DNA from: Promethearchaeota archaeon
GTDB lineage: Archaea > Asgardarchaeota > Lokiarchaeia > Sigyniarchaeales > SOKP01
Reading direction: 5' to 3'
Assembly (NCBI GenBank): GCA_019058245.1
Contig: JAHPZJ010000031.1
Span: 1 to 56,541, forward strand
DNA: 56,541 bases
The first letter of the stretch is position 1. Every line of letters starts with the position of its first letter. Of the stretch, positions 7,518-15,978 are shown in pieces. The position numbers and the translations under genes were made by a program. The notes beneath the pieces are model-generated. The model saw only the letters and a list, made by a program, of their open reading frames with translations. It did no database searches and was not told the DNA's origin.

Positions 7518-10373
7518 CTAATTCTTCACTTCTATATGTGCTTTCACTATTTTATTTTCAATTTTCAGTTCTTTTACATCTTGTTCAGTTTCTAAATTGT
7601 GAATGATATTATCAGCTTGTATCATCTTCTTAATTTTTTCTTTATATTGTTCCAGAGCTTCTGAAATTTCTTTATCAGATATTTCTAAATATAAATCAAT
7701 TCGATTTCTGGTTGAGAGTTTCAATTTTTTTCTATAATTATTAAAATTTCTAATAAGATTTCTTGCAATTCCTTCTAACCTTAATGATGGTGTAATTTTG
7801 GTATCTAGTTCTACTATTAATTTCGAGTCTTCTGGCATTTCAATAGTCACCTTTCTCACATTTATAGCTTCTGCAATTATACTTAAATATTGTTCTTCAA
7901 GATCTACTCCTTTTAAGATAACCTCATTTAAAGCTTGTCTAACTGGAATTTTAGCAGTATCTCTTAATTCTAAGGACTTTTTGACTATTTCCCGTGCTAA
8001 TTCCATATTTTTTAGAACTTTTTTATCAATTAATTTATTATCAAATTCAGGCCAAAGCTCTAAATGAACAGACTCTAAATTTACAATTCCTCTTTCTCTA
8101 AATTTTTGATATATTAATTCCGAAATAAATGGTGTTAAAGGAGCTATTATCTTTGACAAATTTTTTAGAACATACGACAATGTATTCATTGCTGATCTTT
8201 TTTCATTTATATTTTCACTCTTAAATCGATTTCTACTGTTTTTAATGTACCATGTAGAAAGGTCTTCTATGAATCTGAATAATAACCTACTAACTTCTGC
8301 TGTATCATAATCACCTAATAACAGTGTTGTATCCCTTAAAAGACTATTCAGTAAACTTACAATCCATCGATCTAAAATATTGTCTGAAGTTGTATTATTT
8401 ACAGGTATATTTTGCAATTTAACTAAAGAATAGAACTTTAGAACATTTATCAACAATAAGTTGAATCTACGGTAGACTTGCTTTACTATCTCTTCTTTAA
8501 AATTTAAATCTTGCGCCCTCATTAACTGAGATGACAATAGATACATTCTTAACGCATCAGCTCCATATTTTTTAATTATTTGGTTTGGATCTGGGAAATT
8601 TCTTCTAGATTTTGACATCTTTGTTCCATCTTCAGCAAGTATATTACCATTTACTACAACATTTTTGAACGGAATTTCATCAAATAATAACACAGCTACC
8701 ACATGCATATAATAAAACCATGCTCTAACCTGCCCAATATACTCAGAAACAAAATCGCATGGAAAATTATGCTTAAACCATTCCATATTCTCAAAGGGAT
8801 AATGTTTAGCAGCATATGGCATTGATCCTGATTCCAACCAACAATCGAATACCTCAGGTATACGAGTCATTTTTTTACCGCAATTTGAACATTGAAGATG
8901 AATTTTATCGACTATATGTCTATGTAGATCCAGATCATCAGGAACTTCTTCTATAGCATTCTCCTGTAATTCTTTAACTGAACCAATGACTTTAATTTGC
9001 TTGCACTCTTCACATTCCCAAATGGGCATAGCAGTAGCCCAAAATCGATTTCTTGAAATACACCAGTCAGGAGCACTTTTCATAATATTTTGATATCGTC
9101 TTGAAATTTCTTTAGGATACCAGTTGATTTTTTCATTAGTTTCCAAAAGTCTTGGTTTTATTTTTTGGATATCAATAAACCACGCATCAAGAGCGTTATA
9201 TATTAAAGGTGTATCGCATCTATAACAAAATGGATAGGAATGAGTGTAATCTTCTACATTAAATAAAAGATTCCGTCTGTTTAAATCCTCTAAAACCTCT
9301 TTGTCTATTTCTTTAAACCACAAACCTCTCCATTCTTTCGGACCGCTAACCAGATCACCATGTTCATCAAGATGTTGAATTATAGGCAAATCATACTTTT
9401 TAATCATTTCATAATCAAATTCTCCATATATTGCTAAGTGAATAATCCCTGTCCCTTCATCAGATAATACATTATCACCACCATCGAGAATGAAATACCC
9501 CTTTTTGTTAGTATTGGTAGAAATGTGATATAAGGGTTCATATTCTTTATTTAATAGAGTTTTTCCCTTAAATTCATCAATTATTTTATAGTCTTTTTTA
9601 ATTAGGTTTAGTTGATTCTTTATTAATACCAAATATTCTTCATTAAGCTTAATTTTTACATAATCTAGTTCACTATTTACAGCTAAAGCAACATTTCCTA
9701 TTAAGGTCCAGGGCGTTGTTGTCCACGCTAATAAAAATGTATCTTGTTCTCCTTTCAATTTGAATTTTGCAGTTATAGCTTGTTCATTAATATCTTTATA
9801 ACTGTTGTCCATTGAAATCTCAGAATTAGAGAGCGGTGTTTCACACCGAGGACAATAAAATAAAACTTTTTTTCCTCGATAAATAAAACCATCTGTATAA
9901 ATTTTCTTAAAAATATACCACACAGTCTCCATGTAGGAATTATCCATAGTTTTATAAGAATTATCAAATTCTATCCATTTTCCCATTCGATCAACTGTTT
10001 TTTTCCATTCATTTGTATACCAAAGCACTTTTGATCGACAAAATTCATTGAAATGTGATATACCCATTTCATTGATTTCATTCTTCTGCTTTAAATTGAG
10101 TTCTCTTTCACAAATACTTTCTATTGGCAATCCATGGCAATCCCAACCCCATCTTCTTTCACAGTGGTGGCCTTTCATTGTCCAATATCGTGGAAATACA
10201 TCTTTTGTTACAAAACTCAATATGTGACCATAATGGGGTAAACCAGTAGCAAATGGAGGTCCATCATAAAAAATATATGGATTATCTTTTGGTCTCTGCT
10301 CTACACTTTTCTTAAATATTTCATTTTCTTTCCAAAATCGTAGAAGTTCTACTTCTTTTTCATTATAAGTAAT
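7518..10373 (-). CDS. ileS: Isoleucyl-tRNA synthetase with a non-canonical (probably ATT) start codon
   Basis: This class I synthetase charges tRNA-Ile. The first ATG/GTG/TTG in frame is a TTG at 10220, but it lies after the HIGH motif. Upstream the same frame stays open and encodes the obligatory N-terminus: VELLRFWKENEIFKKS, then DGPPFATGLPHYGH with HYGH as the HIGH motif. The frame is closed by a TAA at 10377-10379. Between that stop and the motif only ATT (10371-10373) fits a family-like start (TYNEKEVE), with GGTG six nt before it. The alternative is one A missing from the A-run at about 10361, which would bring an ATG into frame. From 10373 the protein has 951 residues. It contains the CP1 editing insertion, zinc-type Cys pairs (CPRC, CEEC, CSNC), WDCHGLP and KMSKS. 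The family is certain; the start is not. Confidence 0.93.
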   Translation of the reverse strand: MTYNEKEVELLRFWKENEIFKKSVEQRPKDNPYIFYDGPPFATGLPHYGHILSFVTKDVFPRYWTMKGHHCERRWGWDCHGLPIESICERELNLKQKNEINEMGISHFNEFCRSKVLWYTNEWKKTVDRMGKWIEFDNSYKTMDNSYMETVWYIFKKIYTDGFIYRGKKVLFYCPRCETPLSNSEISMDNSYKDINEQAITAKFKLKGEQDTFLLAWTTTPWTLIGNVALAVNSELDYVKIKLNEEYLVLIKNQLNLIKKDYKIIDEFKGKTLLNKEYEPLYHISTNTNKKGYFILDGGDNVLSDEGTGIIHLAIYGEFDYEMIKKYDLPIIQHLDEHGDLVSGPKEWRGLWFKEIDKEVLEDLNRRNLLFNVEDYTHSYPFCYRCDTPLIYNALDAWFIDIQKIKPRLLETNEKINWYPKEISRRYQNIMKSAPDWCISRNRFWATAMPIWECEECKQIKVIGSVKELQENAIEEVPDDLDLHRHIVDKIHLQCSNCGKKMTRIPEVFDCWLESGSMPYAAKHYPFENMEWFKHNFPCDFVSEYIGQVRAWFYYMHVVAVLLFDEIPFKNVVVNGNILAEDGTKMSKSRRNFPDPNQIIKKYGADALRMYLLSSQLMRAQDLNFKEEIVKQVYRRFNLLLINVLKFYSLVKLQNIPVNNTTSDNILDRWIVSLLNSLLRDTTLLLGDYDTAEVSRLLFRFIEDLSTWYIKNSRNRFKSENINEKRSAMNTLSYVLKNLSKIIAPLTPFISELIYQKFRERGIVNLESVHLELWPEFDNKLIDKKVLKNMELAREIVKKSLELRDTAKIPVRQALNEVILKGVDLEEQYLSIIAEAINVRKVTIEMPEDSKLIVELDTKITPSLRLEGIARNLIRNFNNYRKKLKLSTRNRIDLYLEISDKEISEALEQYKEKIKKMIQADNIIHNLETEQDVKELKIENKIVKAHIEVKN

Positions 10374-10699
10374 TTTTTACACCTTCCTTATGATTTTTTT
10401 TATAAATATCAATTTACATGACTTAAAATTATCAAAAAAACATCTAATTTACAAATATTAGAGAATCTCATCATTCACATATTTTTTATCGGTGAAGCAG
10501 GATGTGGAATAAAAATTAGGAAAATTCACTTCACAAATAAATGAAATTAGATAATAATAATCGTGGATATGATCATAATACTATTTCTAATGAAACCTAA
10601 GAATTTAGTTACTATATTCATAACATCCACATCCACTTTATATTATGAATAAGGTGAAATGCTCTAAAAAATATTTCGGTATTTTATCAGTTTATTTTA
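10374..10699. other. Intergenic region between ileS and the TraB-like gene, with an inverted repeat
   Basis: No open frame or tRNA was found. GGATGTGGA at 10500-10508 is the exact reverse complement of TCCACATCC at 10626-10634, about 117 nt apart. Only nine bases match, so a stem is possible but weak. The ileS promoter lies at the left end. Confidence 0.35.
10398..10405 (-). promoter_or_regulatory. TATA box of ileS
   Basis: TTTATAAA is centred about 28 nt before the proposed ATT start at 10373. A transcript would begin at or just before the start codon, so the mRNA would be leaderless or nearly so. This spacing supports a translation start near 10373 rather than at the downstream TTG. Confidence 0.45.
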
Positions 10700-12685
10700 T
10701 CATTTATCCAAAAATATATAATTATGAGCAATTTTTCTTTTATCCCTTCCTGCTAAGATATGGATATGCTTAATTGTTTTAAGAGATGAAAATTGATCTA
10801 ATGGAATATAGATTAATTCGCGACTTTTTATTCCCGCAAGTGAAAAAAAATACTTACGTGGAGGTTCTGGAGCTAAATATGCAATATAGCGTTCTTTTGA
10901 ATAAATAATAGCAGCCTTGAGAAGGCGTTCCGCTTTATTTTTAGTATCTCGATATTCATAATCCATAAACGAATCGAAAATAGAATTCATAAATATTGCA
11001 GGAAATATAGAAAGTAATCCTCCAACTTCTACGTGAGTAATACCCGGTCCAATTACATAATCACCAGGATTCGTAGAATAAAAAGCCATATCACTTTCTC
11101 TATCATGTTCTGCCCACCATGTTAATTTATACGGATATTTTTCAACTTCTCCATCATCAATATCAAAAATAACTATAATAGTATCAATTTTGCCTTGAAT
11201 TTGTTGGATATTTTGGACATAAATTTTTTTCTTAAATGCCCAATTCCGAATAGTTTCTTTAATAGCAATCCCATCCATTAGACTGGACTTGAATTCCTCA
11301 ATTTTAATTCTCTGATTTTTTAAATTTTTAATAGTTTTCTTTCTTATAAACGCAAAATAATCTTCTTCTATAATGTCTTCAGGAGGCCAAGAAACTGTGT
11401 AGTCTTTCCCCTCTTCCCATTTAGCTCTCCATTCTCCAGGATATTTTTCTTCAGGTCTTTTTTTTAATGGTACATCTTTTTCTTTACCATAAGTATAAGG
11501 ATGATGTCTACGTAATCTTATGTAGCGACCGCTTGGATCGTAACCCCCTTCTATACCCATTTTCAGTGTTTCATAATTATCACTCTCATCATTAAAAGGG
11601 TATTTAGTAGCTTTTTCCATAACTTTCCATGCATAATCATCATCTACTATATTCTTTGAACATGTTAATAAATGATATAAATTCGGCAATAATCTTTGAT
11701 CTGTTAATGAGAGATTCCTTGAATACTGAAATAATGTTTTTAATTTATGAAGATCTACAAATTCCTTGAATTCCTCTTCATATTCATATTTTGCTTTGAT
11801 TAAGATTGTTCTAATTTGTTCAATTTTATTATAAGAATTTAAAATATTATAAAGCTCATCAGGAGTTTCTATGTGGTCTAATGTTTCCTTCGAAAATTCA
11901 TCTCGAAATTTTAACCATTTGTATGTATGATATGGTAACTCTCTTAAAATAAATCTGGCATCAGAACTTTTAATATTATAAATTTTTACATACTTGTGAG
12001 GAACTAACTCCAAATCCACATCTTCGATTTTTTCTGGATTTTCTATATAATACTTTACATTTTCCCAATGCGCCATACCGATAATAAACAAAACCCTATG
12101 ATATATTGACATTAAATTTAAAAGGTGAGCTGCCATATACTTCTCTCTAAGAATATCTTTTTCTATGAAATTATATTTTTGGTCCACATTTTCTTGATTT
12201 TTAAGAAAATCCTCCAAATTTACTTTATCTCTTAGCATATCTTTTTCAGCTTTAAACACATCCTGAAAGTATTTTGCTATCTGTTCATAGAATTTAGGAA
12301 GTCCAATCTGATTAATAGCATAATCATCTGGTAATTTAAAGCTGGGAGGTAAATATTCGGAAACTGAAAGATCAATGAATTCAATTGGAATATTATGTTC
12401 AAGCCCAATTCGTATACTTTCCATAATTGAATCCCCAGGATCTACGGGGATATAATTCAACCTTTTTGGATTCAATGTATCCGCATAGCCAATTAAGGAT
12501 AGAAAAGGTAATCTTTCAATCGCTTCTGTTACCTCGTCTTGAACGTTATTAGGCAATTCTATAGCAATAACGTCTGGAAACACTTTAAATAATGCTGTAC
12601 GTACCAATTTCGCAAATTCTATCCGCGAATGAAATGTCGGAATAACATATAAGTTTTTATACTTTATATAAGGTTTTTTATCCAT
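10700..12685 (-). CDS. Large protein with N-terminal TraB/EreA/ChaN-like domain, partner of a MoxR ATPase
   Basis: The protein has 661 residues. The first 220 resemble the TraB/PrgY/EreA (ChaN-like) superfamily: an early YVIPTFHSR strand, VIAIELPNN with a conserved Glu, IEFIDLS, then EKYMAAHLLNL and RVLFIIGMAHWENVKYYI with a conserved GxxH. The middle is helical. A second conserved region (about 490-650) reads IVIFDID, HDRESDMAFYST, VIGPGITHVEVGG, then SKERYIAYLAPEPPR and KHIHILAG, which looks like an enzymatic or structural domain I cannot name. It is the last gene of a minus-strand set: MoxR ATPase, small protein, this gene (gaps about 30 and 30-85 nt). In bacteria, proteins of this general build occur beside MoxR and VWA genes; I recall this from general knowledge and have not tested it. 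No transmembrane segment is seen. Function unknown. Confidence 0.6.
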   Translation of the reverse strand: MDKKPYIKYKNLYVIPTFHSRIEFAKLVRTALFKVFPDVIAIELPNNVQDEVTEAIERLPFLSLIGYADTLNPKRLNYIPVDPGDSIMESIRIGLEHNIPIEFIDLSVSEYLPPSFKLPDDYAINQIGLPKFYEQIAKYFQDVFKAEKDMLRDKVNLEDFLKNQENVDQKYNFIEKDILREKYMAAHLLNLMSIYHRVLFIIGMAHWENVKYYIENPEKIEDVDLELVPHKYVKIYNIKSSDARFILRELPYHTYKWLKFRDEFSKETLDHIETPDELYNILNSYNKIEQIRTILIKAKYEYEEEFKEFVDLHKLKTLFQYSRNLSLTDQRLLPNLYHLLTCSKNIVDDDYAWKVMEKATKYPFNDESDNYETLKMGIEGGYDPSGRYIRLRRHHPYTYGKEKDVPLKKRPEEKYPGEWRAKWEEGKDYTVSWPPEDIIEEDYFAFIRKKTIKNLKNQRIKIEEFKSSLMDGIAIKETIRNWAFKKKIYVQNIQQIQGKIDTIIVIFDIDDGEVEKYPYKLTWWAEHDRESDMAFYSTNPGDYVIGPGITHVEVGGLLSIFPAIFMNSIFDSFMDYEYRDTKNKAERLLKAAIIYSKERYIAYLAPEPPRKYFFSLAGIKSRELIYIPLDQFSSLKTIKHIHILAGRDKRKIAHNYIFLDK

Positions 12686-12717
12686 TTTCTAAAAAAACAC
12701 TAAAAATTATTCTAAAT

Positions 12718-12789
12718 TTATCGAGACATAATATCATGATAAAGATCCCCTCTAGCTTTATCTATTTTCTTTAGTACAATATCACACAT
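12718..12789 (-). pseudogene. Possible out-of-frame C-terminus of the gene at 12771-13205
   Basis: In the frame one base off the upstream gene, 23 codons starting at ATG 12787-12789 read MCDIVLKKIDKARGDLYHDI plus MSR and stop. They follow directly on the upstream coding frame, are amphipathic and protein-like, and fill most of the gap to the next gene. One extra A near 12790 would fuse them to the upstream frame (FKEMCDIV). This may be a sequencing indel, a real frameshift, or chance. Confidence 0.4.
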
Positions 12790-13205
12790 TCTTTGAAGTC
12801 ATTAGATGAATTAATAGAATCTTCATCAATTGAACTTAAGTCTCCTGCAATACGTGTTATGTCTCTATGAAAATCGCCTTCGTCATTATCTCTCCTAAAT
12901 TTGGCTCTATTTATATAATCATGAATTAATGTTCCAAAATGTTTAACTTGATCCCAATCTGGAGTTTCAGAAAGACTATATTTCTTTATAATTTCTTCAA
13001 TTATGTCTACATAATAATTAATATTTTTTCGTCTTTCAATGATAAATCCATCTTTTCCTTGATAGAGAAATTGAGGATTATAAGATGGATCTAATCTTAT
13101 CTCCTTCCAAATCCGAAATTGTTCTGTTATTTCACCTTGCCATATGGCATGTTTTCCAGGATTTTCTTTCTCAAATTCTTCCATTAAAGGAGTTTTTTGT
13201 CTCAT
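12771..13205 (-). CDS. Small protein of the TraB-MoxR gene set, possibly frameshifted at its 3' end
   Basis: As read the protein has 144 residues. It is hydrophilic and mostly helical, with an N-terminal block GKHAIWQGEITEQFRIWKE and a middle part rich in Arg and Asp. I recognise no domain. It lies between the MoxR gene (30 nt upstream) and the TraB-like gene, all on the minus strand, so it is probably part of the same complex or pathway. The last codons read CVILY and stop, but a one-base shift at about 12790 opens a sensible 23-codon continuation to 12718. The intact protein may therefore have about 160 residues. The start ATG is well supported by position. Confidence 0.6.
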   Translation of the reverse strand: MRQKTPLMEEFEKENPGKHAIWQGEITEQFRIWKEIRLDPSYNPQFLYQGKDGFIIERRKNINYYVDIIEEIIKKYSLSETPDWDQVKHFGTLIHDYINRAKFRRDNDEGDFHRDITRIAGDLSSIDEDSINSSNDFKECVILY

Positions 13206-13235
13206 TTTTTATATAAATAAACTTATTGTTGATAA

Positions 13236-14159
13236 TTAATACATATCCTCATCTTCATCATCTAAGTAAAAATCGTCATGACGAGATGCTTCCTTCAGCT
13301 TTTCATCTTGATATTTCTTGAAGTCCTCGGAACAATATCTTAATGCCCCGTCTTCTAAGATATGCTTCATAGAATCTTTAAATTCTTTTTCATTAAGGCG
13401 ACTTTTATTTTTCCCATTCAATTCTCTAGTTTTCATATAATATCTTACTATATTTATACCATCACGAACTACGTATGGTTGATCTTCAGAATGCGCATTT
13501 TCCAAGAATTCAGCACAATAATCCAATATTTCTTCTGATGCAAAGGGTAGATTGTATTTAAGAATCTCTAGCTCATCAGCTCTGTTAGGAAAATCCACAA
13601 ATATTTTTGGTTGAAGGCGCGATTGTATATATTCAGGAATCTCGTATGTGCTACTATCACTATTCATAGTAACACATAGTCGAAATTCAGGATGAGCATA
13701 AATTCTAATACCTGCAATAATACTCTCGACATAACGTCTTTTATCCATTAATGGTGCTAAAGAAGCCCAACTTTTCTCACTCATCCTATTCCCCTCATCT
13801 AACAAACATACCCCTCCCTTTATCATGGCTGATACTAAAGAACTCGCAACATAGGCTATTTTATTATCTGAAGCAATAACGGGGCTAATTAGCAAATCCT
13901 CAGGTCGAGTATCCATTGTACACTGAAATATATAGACGTCTTTTTGTAATCTTTTCCCTGCAGCATAAGCTAATGTTGTTTTTCCAATGCCAGGCTTTCC
14001 TAATATTCGAGGGTTGAGTGGTAAATCTTCCTTATCAACAATCATCCATGCTGCTTTCAATTGATTTATTAAATCATCGTTGCCAACCCAATCCATCTGA
14101 ACATTTGCAGGTTCAGATAAAATTAATTCAACTCCAGACAATTCTATTTTTTCAGGCAT
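13236..14159 (-). CDS. MoxR-family AAA+ ATPase
   Basis: The protein has 307 residues. Walker A is GKPGIGKT (residues 54-61) and Walker B is VCLLDE (117-122), followed by GNRMSEKSWASLAPLMDKR, typical of the MoxR/CbbQ clade. Sensor 1 lies in CVTMNSDSS, and an arginine finger in YIQSRLQPKIFVDFP. The C-terminal lid is followed by a very acidic tail (DDEDEDMY). MoxR ATPases act as chaperones that remodel or insert cofactors into partner proteins, usually with a VWA-domain protein. No VWA gene is seen here; the partners would be the two downstream genes. A TATA-like element at about 14191-14202 lies at suitable distance from the ATG. It is divergent from the GTPase gene at 14339. Confidence 0.85.
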   Translation of the reverse strand: MPEKIELSGVELILSEPANVQMDWVGNDDLINQLKAAWMIVDKEDLPLNPRILGKPGIGKTTLAYAAGKRLQKDVYIFQCTMDTRPEDLLISPVIASDNKIAYVASSLVSAMIKGGVCLLDEGNRMSEKSWASLAPLMDKRRYVESIIAGIRIYAHPEFRLCVTMNSDSSTYEIPEYIQSRLQPKIFVDFPNRADELEILKYNLPFASEEILDYCAEFLENAHSEDQPYVVRDGINIVRYYMKTRELNGKNKSRLNEKEFKDSMKHILEDGALRYCSEDFKKYQDEKLKEASRHDDFYLDDEDEDMY

Positions 14160-14305
14160 AATATCTCTTTCATTGATCTACAAATAATAGGTATAAATAT
14201 TCATAATAAATAATTTATTGAAATTTAAATAAAATCATAATTCGTAGCATACTCATAAAAATCTCTTTTATACCTCAAGTATAAAAAATATGAATTCATT
14301 TAATC

Positions 14306-14314
14306 TATATATAA
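14306..14314 (+). promoter_or_regulatory. TATA box of the first GTPase gene of the 14-17 kb cluster
   Basis: TATATATAA is centred 29 nt before the ATG at 14339, which implies a nearly leaderless transcript. The next genes follow within 36 and 17 nt, so this may drive at least the first three genes of the cluster. Confidence 0.45.
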
Positions 14315-14338
14315 CTATAAAGGAAAATTAAAAAACTA

Positions 14339-14890
14339 ATGTCAGGAGAACAGGAAAAATATATCGTTCTCAAATTTGTATTATTAGGGGATGCAGCTGT
14401 TGGAAAAACATCTCTGGTTGATAGGTATGCTCATCATAAATTTAAGGAGAATTATATTCCAACTTTAGGGGTCAACATTGTTGTTAAAGAATTAAAGCTT
14501 GAAGAAATAAATGCTCAAATTCGATTGGTACTTTGGGATATAGCTGGTCAAGAAAAATATGATATATCTAGGAAGATGTTCTTTCAAGGTGTTGTTGGGG
14601 CACTTCTAGTATATGATACAACTAGAGAAGATACCTTTACCAATATAGAATCGAAATGGCTTAAGGATTTAGAAGAATATTCAGAAAACGATCTTTCCTG
14701 TATTCTTATAGGAAATAAAACTGATTTAAATGATTCGAGATTAGTATCAACTGAAGATGGAAAAAATCTCGCTGAAAAAATAAAAGCAGCAGATTTTGTT
14801 GAAACAAGTGCAAAATACGGAGAAAATGTTGAAGAGGCATTCAAGAAATTAGTTATTAAAGTATTAATGAAATCAGGGGTTATATCTTAA
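14339..14890 (+). CDS. Rab/Ras-like small GTPase (cluster copy 1)
   Basis: The protein has 183 residues with a complete G domain. G1 is GDAAVGKTS, G2 Thr lies in YIPTLGVNI, G3 is WDIAGQEKYD (catalytic Gln present), G4 is NKTDL and G5 is TSAKYG. Switch II and the surrounding sequence are Rab/Ran-like. The C-terminus is short and lacks cysteines, so no eukaryote-type prenylation is expected; membrane recruitment would need a partner. It is the first of three close paralogues (also 15373 and 16656), interleaved with a PPC-domain gene and a V4R-like gene on the same strand. Its cargo or process is unknown; regulation of membrane traffic or the cytoskeleton is inferred from the family. Confidence 0.93.
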   Translation: MSGEQEKYIVLKFVLLGDAAVGKTSLVDRYAHHKFKENYIPTLGVNIVVKELKLEEINAQIRLVLWDIAGQEKYDISRKMFFQGVVGALLVYDTTREDTFTNIESKWLKDLEEYSENDLSCILIGNKTDLNDSRLVSTEDGKNLAEKIKAADFVETSAKYGENVEEAFKKLVIKVLMKSGVIS

Positions 14891-14926
14891 AAACCTTAAA
14901 TCTATTATAATAACTCTGGTGCTTAA

Positions 14927-15355
14927 TTGAAAACTATTGAAACTAAAATAAAGAGAGTAGTTGTAGGAAAAATTGAACCAGATGAGGATTTAGTTGATTC
15001 CATTATCAGTATAGTGAAAAAACATGATATTCAATCTGGATTCATCAAATGCATAGGGGCTTTAAAAACATTTACAATTGGTTTTTATATGATTGATTCA
15101 AGAGAATATAAAATGAAGACTTATAATGAAAACGTAGAACTGATTTCATGTATTGGAAACATTACTTATAAAGATGGAGAACCACTAATTCACATTCATG
15201 TTTCATTAGGAAGAAATGATTATAGTGTAATTGGAGGTCATTTAAATAAACCAAGTATAGTCTCTATTACTGGAGAAATAATAATATTTGAGTTTGATAC
15301 TAAAATTAATAGAGTTAACGATCCCCAATTTGAATTATCCTTATTGGAATTATAA
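14927..15355 (+). CDS. PPC (DUF296) domain protein
   Basis: The protein has 142 residues and matches the PPC/DUF296 pattern: an N-terminal strand-helix, GFIKCIGALKTFTIGFY, then GNITYKDGEPLIHIHVSLGR, GGHLNKPSIV and TGEIIIFEF. In this family the conserved His-rich segment binds metal and the proteins form trimers. Plant members carry AT-hooks, but stand-alone prokaryotic ones have no proven DNA binding. The start is a TTG at 14927, with GGTG five nt upstream; no ATG lies near. It sits 36 nt after one GTPase and 17 nt before another, so it is very probably cotranscribed with them. A link with the GTPases is suggested by position only. Confidence 0.8.
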   Translation: MKTIETKIKRVVVGKIEPDEDLVDSIISIVKKHDIQSGFIKCIGALKTFTIGFYMIDSREYKMKTYNENVELISCIGNITYKDGEPLIHIHVSLGRNDYSVIGGHLNKPSIVSITGEIIIFEFDTKINRVNDPQFELSLLEL

Positions 15356-15372
15356 TAAAAGGGTATTAAAAA

Positions 15373-15939
15373 ATGGTTGAAAAAGATAAGAGGAAATGGG
15401 CAATTAAATTAACAGTATTAGGTGATCCTGCAGTAGGAAAAACCTCCTTAATTGATAAATATATTACAGATTCCTTTAAGGAAAATTATCAACCAACCTT
15501 AGGAGTCAATATCGTAACCAAGGATATACGGATTAAAGAAGACAATTCCGAAATCCGGCTACTTCTCTGGGATATTGCTGGACAGGATAAATATGAATTA
15601 ACACGTCAGATGTTTTTTCAAGGATGTTCAGGAACTCTCCTCGTTTATGATATGACAAGATATTTCACCTTTGAACGCGTGAAGACTAAATGGCTTGAGG
15701 ATTTTAAAAATTATGGTAGACCAGATGGAATTTATATGTTGATTGGAAACAAATCTGATTTAAAAAATTCTATCAAAGTGTCATCAGAAGAAGGTAAATC
15801 CCTATCTGAAGAGATTAATGCAGTAGAATTCGTTGAAACTTCCGCAAAATATGGTGAAAATGTTGAGAAAGCTTTTAGAACTTTAGTATCTCATGTATTG
15901 GGAAAGCTTGGTGTTAACATAGATTTTGAATTGCAATAA
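15373..15939 (+). CDS. Rab/Ras-like small GTPase (cluster copy 2)
   Basis: The protein has 188 residues with a complete G domain. G1 is GDPAVGKTS, switch I is FKENYQPTLGVNI, G3 is WDIAGQDKYE (catalytic Gln kept), G4 is NKSDL and G5 is TSAKYGENV. It is strikingly close to copy 1 (14339) in switch I, switch II and the RQMFFQGCSGTLLVYD region, so the pair arose by local duplication. The C-terminus (LGVNIDFELQ) has no cysteine. It lies 17 nt after the PPC gene and 39 nt before the V4R-like gene, which suggests one transcript. Confidence 0.93.
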   Translation: MVEKDKRKWAIKLTVLGDPAVGKTSLIDKYITDSFKENYQPTLGVNIVTKDIRIKEDNSEIRLLLWDIAGQDKYELTRQMFFQGCSGTLLVYDMTRYFTFERVKTKWLEDFKNYGRPDGIYMLIGNKSDLKNSIKVSSEEGKSLSEEINAVEFVETSAKYGENVEKAFRTLVSHVLGKLGVNIDFELQ

Positions 15940-15978
15940 GACTATATTAAAAATAATAATATATGAAAATGTAACAAA

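Noticed and set aside
12785..12800. Programmed -1 frameshifting in the TraB-MoxR middle gene
   Set aside because: There is no classical slippery heptamer or downstream pseudoknot that I can see; an indel or a true truncation is simpler.
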